Source: Euryarchaeota archaeon UBA226 (GTDB lineage: Archaea; Thermoplasmatota; Poseidoniia; Poseidoniales; Poseidoniaceae). Taken from it: DNA of 9,793 nt. The stretch's first letter is position 1. Each line of letters starts with the position of its first letter. Of this stretch, positions 7,301-9,793 are shown in pieces. The notes under the pieces were generated by a model. That model worked only from the letters and a program-made list of their open reading frames with translations, made no database searches and had not been told where the DNA came from. The stretch spans positions 1-9,793 of the forward strand of contig DAWL01000076.1 in assembly GCA_002505935.1 (NCBI GenBank), given 5' to 3'. A program made the position numbers and the translations under genes.

Positions 7301-8326
7301 TGGTGGGACCGTGATGGGGATGGAAAGGGTGACAATCCAGTTGGTGCATCGGCTGATCAGTGCCCTGATACTTTAGCAGAAGAGAAGGATATGATCAATT
7401 ACGAAGGCTGTGGTCCAAGTGAGCGAGATTCGGATTATGATGGAATAACGGATGCTATGGATGATTGTCCTAATACTTCTCCGTTTGAAGTCATCAAGGT
7501 TGATTCAAACGGCTGTGCTCCTTCTGAGATTGATAGTGATGGAGATGGAGTATCTGATGATCTTGATTGGGCGCCTCTTGATGCAAATCAGAGTAGTGAC
7601 GATGACGAGGATGGCTTTGGTGACAATCATTTGGCTCCAGACGGTGACGACTGTCCTGAAACTGCTGGAACCAGCACGAAGGATAGACGCGGTTGCATAG
7701 ATAATGATGGAGATGGTTACAGCGATCCCGATTCTGCATGGTCTATTTCACAAGGCGCTGATTGGCGCAGTTCAGATCCAACTCAATGGTCAGATTCGGA
7801 TGGAGATGGTTATGGAGATAATTGGGCGAATCCTGAATGGAACGAAAGCAGAAATTCTAGTTGGCCAGGAACCTTTGTTCCCTCTGCTAGCAAGCCTGAC
7901 AAATGTCCTTTACAGGCTTATGAATATGCACAATCTGATGGTTGTCCACCTGATGATTCAGTTCAAGATGATGATTCGGATAGTCTGAGTGATGACACTT
8001 CCAGCGGTTCTGACATGACCTTGATGTACGGATTAGCAGCTTTGGGTGGAGTCGTAGTTCTCGGATTAGTCGGTGCTGTTGTAGTGCTCTTGAGAAAGCC
8101 ACCTCCTACTAGGAAAAGGCCTGCAAAAGAACCAGAGGTAGTGCATGAAGAAGAACCGGTAGTCGAGAATTCCGATGCGGTTACTTGGGTTCAATCGTGG
8201 GAAGAGTTGCCTGCTGGCGGGGAATATTTGCCGGCAGATTCCAATGGTACTGTATGGTATAGAACTCTAGAAGGAGAACACTGGCAACAGGAACATGATC
8301 AGTCATGGAGCCTATGGCAAGGATGA
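4361..8326 (+). CDS. Giant surface protein: signal peptide, WD40-like propeller, TSP3-like DxDxDG repeats, C-terminal TM and WW-like tail
   Basis: The complete gene encodes 1,321 residues. GTG at 4361 is the only usable start, because an in-frame TAA lies at 4334 with no other start codon between. Residues 1-33 or 34 form a signal peptide: K2, K6, R8 and K14, a hydrophobic core at 15-29, then LSAA. Residues 36-73 are a DxDxDG module with Cys49 and Cys63. Residues about 90-395 form a propeller; the blade motif (WSPDG/FSPNG type) occurs seven times, at 101, 140, 196, 238, 281, 322 and 369. Residues about 396-737 are a domain I do not recognise, with six cysteines (437, 469, 499, 557, 583, 586), the last two as CSGC. 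Residues 738-1195 are a thrombospondin-type-3-like array, probably calcium-binding, followed by an acidic linker. The membrane helix is 1221-1244, followed by RKPPPTRKRP, which predicts a cytoplasmic tail. The last about 49 residues are Trp-rich and WW-like. It is likely a cell-envelope adhesion or sensing protein; no ligand or enzymatic motif is visible. Confidence 0.93.
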   Translation: MKHPSKPRYTVSAKSVFLVLVLLFSIPALQLSAATDGDGDGIDDALDDCEFAAGNSTIDFTGCPDQDGDGNPDFVGVNYPAWNDSSRELYHSGGDSRAVTWSPDGMYIAGAGDGKVNLYWVGGLLTVLHTIDENVRALKFSPNGSYLAVGGYEEDEWENRYGWMLVLEMNWASLTATVIQNLSSMHPDTDVPSLAWSSNGSYLYTGAENEIRRFSVHDNWMMDMNYSYYSGNVWALDTSPDDRLIAGISGGGELKVYWAENGTSYMEFNNHTGSHALGLEFSPDGRWLLTGGFDNIVNIYNVSNKSLHDSIMVGSDVYGISFHPKGSHFIVARQSSSTVIYDAENWELSSSFGSFGSSNNNRGLRAVEWSPSEYAIAFGQRRGRITTYVVDEGYMQISGGELTYGLEEDWRQEWQPNHGKLVGTQIMTSYFGTVGLCSNNGILHASVEGPDTTYVSEDANYSSNGQLDCLTSADTLLEIPIGRVPMAFAVKQSGVIDSCLSSIGGLTTGQLRWFLSGSSENALVAGIGELPGLDISSVAPNDDADGIKEWSDISSTCPDDEMVFVHEWENKTDSAILMKELFCSGCQQKDSLYSHSNDRARFQVEYPSEVLDGLNGPAGDSLFGMVDLMYATNNPAGISLVPIVDNLTHGIVDALAAGDVAVQATYNNSRDDLWPVQSDYTYLVNSNDLEDKRSFIEWSLDTNGIIFWENHEFVRLSILDQVRSWAIMGHDKTWMLPDDDGDGVWDGDDQCENTPTGSIVDENGCAEVQLDDDSDGINNALDDCDSSFGNATQSPYVGCPDQDGDGYADVDDSFVQDSSQWRDSDSDGFGDNPLGNQADGCPDVAGNSTEDRFGCIDEDGDGWSNADESGEWGIENGSDAFPSDSLQWKDSDSDGHGDNYYWQGESDARVNQSGDSFIDDPSQWWDRDGDGFGDEVNGTNGDNCPDVPGTSIKNETYGCIDSDGDGYADSIDDLPQESTQWWDRDGDGKGDNPVGASADQCPDTLAEEKDMINYEGCGPSERDSDYDGITDAMDDCPNTSPFEVIKVDSNGCAPSEIDSDGDGVSDDLDWAPLDANQSSDDDEDGFGDNHLAPDGDDCPETAGTSTKDRRGCIDNDGDGYSDPDSAWSISQGADWRSSDPTQWSDSDGDGYGDNWANPEWNESRNSSWPGTFVPSASKPDKCPLQAYEYAQSDGCPPDDSVQDDDSDSLSDDTSSGSDMTLMYGLAALGGVVVLGLVGAVVVLLRKPPPTRKRPAKEPEVVHEEEPVVENSDAVTWVQSWEELPAGGEYLPADSNGTVWYRTLEGEHWQQEHDQSWSLWQG
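4466..4579 (+). repeat. N-terminal single DxDxDG/Cys-pair module
   Basis: This encodes residues 36-73 of the second surface protein, directly after the signal peptide: DGDGDGIDDALDDC, a 13-residue loop, then GCPDQDGDG. It is the same kind of module that builds the long array near the C-terminus. Its closest relative in the window appears to be the copy at about 6680-6790, which shares the ALDDC and GCPDQDGDG segments. Calcium binding is inferred from the alternating Asp pattern typical of thrombospondin type 3 repeats. Confidence 0.75.
4491..4509 (+). repeat. 19-base exact direct repeat, copy 1
   Basis: ATGCCTTGGATGATTGTGA is identical to 6696-6714, about 2.2 kb downstream in the same gene and the same frame, where it encodes ALDDC plus flanking bases. 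The exact match ends at both flanks. It probably reflects an internal module duplication and not a mobile-element repeat. Confidence 0.8.
4628..5542 (+). repeat. Seven WD40-like beta-propeller blades within the second surface protein
   Basis: Seven copies of an aromatic/Thr-Ser-Pro-Asp/Asn-Gly turn occur in residues about 90-394: WSPDG 101, FSPNG 140, WSSNG 196, TSPDD 238, FSPDG 281, FHPKG 322 and WSPSE 369. Spacing is 39-56 residues. Most are followed by a small-residue strand (YIAGAGDGKVNLYW, YLAVGG, LLTGGFDNIVNIYN) as in WD40 and WD40-like propellers. A seven-bladed closed ring is the natural reading. Blade borders are approximate, because blade two is longer than the rest. Confidence 0.7.
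6572..7945 (+). repeat. TSP3-like DxDxDG / QW / Cys-pair repeat array
   Basis: This encodes residues 738-1195. Two motifs alternate. The first is QW-x-D-x-D-G-D-G-x-G-D-N, with forms such as QWRDSDSDGFGDN, QWKDSDSDGHGDN, QWWDRDGDGFGDE, QWWDRDGDGKGDN and QWSDSDGDGYGDN, plus a degenerate SSDDDEDGFGDN. The second is C-P-(12-15 residues)-G-C followed by a DxDGDG loop; I count eight in the array and one more at the N-terminus. The family pattern (thrombospondin type 3) implies calcium coordination by the Asp side chains and one disulfide per Cys pair. At DNA level it appears as many near-identical gatggagatgg segments. Confidence 0.85.
6696..6714 (+). repeat. 19-base exact direct repeat, copy 2
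   Basis: This is the second copy of ATGCCTTGGATGATTGTGA (first copy at 4491-4509), in the same reading frame. It lies within the second unit of the C-terminal DxDxDG array, the unit that most resembles the isolated N-terminal module. Confidence 0.8.
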
Positions 8327-8332
8327 AGGAGG
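8326..8332 (+). promoter_or_regulatory. Shine-Dalgarno-like AAGGAGG, unusually far from the dehydrogenase start
   Basis: AAGGAGG begins on the last base of the upstream stop codon (TGA, 8324-8326) and lies 19 bases before the ATG at 8352. Normal spacing is about 5-10 bases. It is the best anti-Shine-Dalgarno match near this start, but at this distance it may not act on it. No in-frame ATG, GTG or TTG lies between 8298 and 8351 to use it at a better distance. Confidence 0.35.
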
Positions 8333-8351
8333 CATTCTCCACCGCCACAAC

Positions 8352-9206
8352 ATGGCCATAGAACGGATTGCTGTGCTTGGTGCGGGACAGATGGGTAATG
8401 GAATAACTCAGGTTGCAGCCTGCGCTGGATATGAAGTATTGATGATTGATATTGAACAACAATATGTCGAAAATGGAATCAATACCATCAAATCATCTCT
8501 AGATAGGTTGGTGGCTAAGGATCGGATGAGTGCAGATGATGCGCAATCCGCATTGGCTCGAATAAGCATCTCTACTGATCGGCAAATGGCGGCAAATCAT
8601 GATCTCCTTATCGAAGCGATTCCCGAGATTCCAGAACTTAAGTATTCAACTTTCAAGGAGATGGATTCAATCTGTAAACCCGAGACCATTCTAGCATCCA
8701 ATACTTCGAGCATTAGCATCGATTCTATTGCGGCTGCAACTAATCGTCCCGACAAGGTCATCGGCATGCATTTCATGAATCCAGTTCCTTTGATGAAATT
8801 GGTCGAAGTGATTAATGGTAGTGCAACCAGCGATGAAGTGAACAGTGCAGTTGTAAATGCTGCAGAGAAGATGGGTAAGACCGCCCTTTCTTGTAATGAT
8901 TCACCAGGGTTTGTATCAAACAGAATTCTTTGTCCGATGCTCAATGAAGCGATATTGACTTTGCAGGAAGGTGTTGCTGAACCTGAAGCGATTGATGGGA
9001 TTATGAAACTTGGAATGAATCATCCAATTGGCCCACTTGCTCTTTCTGATTTGATTGGTCTTGATACTGTGCTGCATATCATGAATGTACTGCATGAAGG
9101 ACTTGCTGATGACAAGTATGCTCCTGCTCCACTATTGATTGAGATGGTGGAACAAGGAAAGCTCGGCCGCAAGTCTGGAAGTGGATTTTACGACTACAGT
9201 CGATAG
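8352..9206 (+). CDS. hbd: 3-hydroxyacyl-CoA dehydrogenase (3-hydroxybutyryl-CoA dehydrogenase type)
   Basis: This cytosolic enzyme oxidises (S)-3-hydroxyacyl-CoA to 3-oxoacyl-CoA with NAD(P), as in beta-oxidation, or works in reverse in butyrate-type pathways. The 284 residues match the usual stand-alone family length of about 280-290. The Rossmann fold opens with GAGQMG (G10, G12, G15) and an acidic residue after strand 2 (D33) that fits NAD binding. The catalytic set keeps the spacing of well-studied members: S119 (ASNTSS), H140 (MHFMNPVP), E152 and N190 (SPGFVSNR). The C-terminal dimer domain ends with the typical GRKSGSGFYDY. I chose ATG 8352 because MAIERIAVLGAG is a standard N-terminus; the earlier ATG at 8295 would add 19 atypical residues and overlap the upstream gene by 32 bases. 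The gap to the upstream surface-protein gene is 25 bases, so co-transcription is likely. The symbol is a family-level name; acyl-chain preference cannot be read from the sequence. Confidence 0.95.
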   Translation: MAIERIAVLGAGQMGNGITQVAACAGYEVLMIDIEQQYVENGINTIKSSLDRLVAKDRMSADDAQSALARISISTDRQMAANHDLLIEAIPEIPELKYSTFKEMDSICKPETILASNTSSISIDSIAAATNRPDKVIGMHFMNPVPLMKLVEVINGSATSDEVNSAVVNAAEKMGKTALSCNDSPGFVSNRILCPMLNEAILTLQEGVAEPEAIDGIMKLGMNHPIGPLALSDLIGLDTVLHIMNVLHEGLADDKYAPAPLLIEMVEQGKLGRKSGSGFYDYSR

Positions 9207-9781
9207 CCACCTTTGCGTTTTGGCCGGTCATATTTTCTCGACATTTTGCGAATAGTCCGTTTCTCTTCCTTAGAGACGAATTGCAACAAATTCTGAGTAT
9301 TCGGCTTTGCTTGATTGGCAGAACGCAACTGATTTCCATAGTCGAGTTTTGGTGGCCCTCCAGTACCAGCAGTGAGTATCTCTGCTCTTTGCACTCTGCG
9401 CTTGATGATGGAAGCATCACCGAAGGAACCCCGCTTACGAACGAATGGAGTGTTTTTTGTATTGCTGAGGATGGATGGTCGCAATTGCTGGATTCTTACG
9501 CCAATATTGCGCAGAGACTGTTTGAAGTTGCCCATGTGCCCTTTGAGTTTGTTCAAACGAGGAACCACACCTTCCTGCATTTTTCGCTTGGGACTGATCC
9601 ATGCGGGGAAGCCAACATCTACTGGTATTCCATTGAGGGGAAGGATGAATCCCTTGAGCAACAGATGAGTCCCTGGTGGTAAATCATCAGCTCTGACCAT
9701 CGCCCTACGTCTACGTAATCTGCGACTCAATTTCCTTAATGCTGGCATATTGCGCAGTCTTACATTTCGATTCATTTGCAT
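9194..9781 (-). CDS. Small, strongly basic, cysteine-free protein of unknown function
   Basis: I do not recognise this 195-residue product. It has about 46 Arg/Lys against about 10 Asp/Glu, no Cys and a single Trp. An Arg-rich N-terminus (LSRRLRRRR, residues 18-26) precedes the only section that looks like a compact fold, LPPGTHLLLKGFILPLNG and VDVGFPAWISP (about 34-64). The Lys/Arg-rich remainder ends KRKGGYRL. There is no signal peptide or membrane helix, so nucleic-acid or ribosome association is plausible but unproven. The frame stays open through the last 12 bases of the window, so the start may lie outside. ATG 9781 is the outermost visible start, with Met3 and Met12 (9748) as alternatives. 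Its TAG stop lies inside the final codons of the convergent dehydrogenase, a 13-base tail-to-tail overlap. Codons use varied third positions and read like real coding sequence. Shorter plus-strand frames across the same bases are taken as shadows. Confidence 0.65.
   Translation of the reverse strand: MQMNRNVRLRNMPALRKLSRRLRRRRAMVRADDLPPGTHLLLKGFILPLNGIPVDVGFPAWISPKRKMQEGVVPRLNKLKGHMGNFKQSLRNIGVRIQQLRPSILSNTKNTPFVRKRGSFGDASIIKRRVQRAEILTAGTGGPPKLDYGNQLRSANQAKPNTQNLLQFVSKEEKRTIRKMSRKYDRPKRKGGYRL
9211..9247 (+). terminator. Possible T-rich transcription end for the plus-strand genes
   Basis: Just after the dehydrogenase stop there are three TTTT tracts (9218-9221, 9233-9236, 9244-9247) within 30 bases. 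Archaeal transcription often ends at such T-rich stretches. No stable hairpin is seen, and these bases also encode the C-terminus of the opposite-strand gene, so the tracts may simply reflect Lys codons there. Confidence 0.2.
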
Positions 9782-9793
9782 GTGTTGATCCCA

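Noticed and set aside
6572..7945. Possible CRISPR or tandem DNA repeat array
   Set aside because: The periodicity is at protein level, with variable spacing and degenerate DNA; there are no constant repeats with unique spacers.
7452..7988. Met/Ile/Leu-rich plus-strand frames inside the repeat array, resembling membrane proteins
   Set aside because: They are out-of-frame readings of the gatggagatgg repeats; the main frame is intact with clear protein motifs.
8295..8351. Longer start for the dehydrogenase at ATG 8295
   Set aside because: It adds 19 residues (MISHGAYG...) not seen in this family and overlaps the upstream gene by 32 bases; MAIERIAVLGAG at 8352 is the usual N-terminus.
8323..8361. 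Twelve-codon frame starting at an ATGA overlap with the upstream stop (MKEAFSTATTWP)
   Set aside because: It is too short, has no ribosome-binding site of its own, and runs past the dehydrogenase start. A leader-peptide role cannot be supported from sequence alone.
9281..9682. Plus-strand 133-codon open frame over the basic-protein gene
   Set aside because: It lies wholly opposite the longer 195-codon minus-strand frame, has no ribosome-binding site, and its protein shows no recognisable motif. A second plus frame (9372-9668) is open in the same place, typical of shadow frames.

Overview
The window is dominated by two very large genes for single-pass surface proteins. They are followed by a fatty-acid-type dehydrogenase on the same strand and a small, very basic protein of unknown function on the opposite strand. 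Several features suggest a planktonic archaeon of the Marine Group II (Poseidoniales, Thermoplasmatota) type: giant N-x-S/T-rich ectodomains built from Ig-like, beta-propeller and thrombospondin-type-3-like DxDxDG modules; one C-terminal membrane helix followed by a positively charged cytoplasmic tail; a GTG start with no Shine-Dalgarno sequence; and moderately AT-rich coding DNA. This assignment rests on architecture and recalled family knowledge. No rRNA, tRNA or taxonomic marker is present to confirm it.

Layout. Positions 2-4306 (+) carry the C-terminal 1,434 codons of a surface protein whose 5' end lies outside the window. The first part resembles the region that follows the catalytic domain in some S8 (subtilisin/tripeptidyl-peptidase-like) proteases. 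Then come a PPC-like calcium-binding domain, a run of Ig-like domains, a membrane helix and an acidic tail. After a 54-base gap with a weak TATA-like element, positions 4361-8326 (+) encode a complete 1,321-residue protein. It has a signal peptide, one DxDxDG module, a seven-blade WD40-like propeller, an unassigned cysteine-containing domain, a long DxDxDG/Cys-pair repeat array, a membrane helix and a Trp-rich WW-like tail. Positions 8352-9206 (+) encode a 284-residue 3-hydroxyacyl-CoA dehydrogenase with the complete catalytic set. Positions 9194-9781 (-) encode a 195-residue, cysteine-free basic protein that converges on the dehydrogenase with a 13-base overlap.

How they may work together. 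The two surface proteins share orientation and topology and probably act at the cell envelope, in protein degradation, particle attachment or calcium-stabilised adhesion. The dehydrogenase follows 25 bases after the second surface gene and may be co-transcribed, but it is a cytosolic beta-oxidation-type enzyme with no obvious functional link. I see no mobile element, CRISPR array, RNA gene or phage module. Apart from the 54-base gap there is essentially no non-coding DNA. I found no clearly new defence or mobile system. The most novel material is the architecture and tail of the second surface protein and the unrecognised basic protein.
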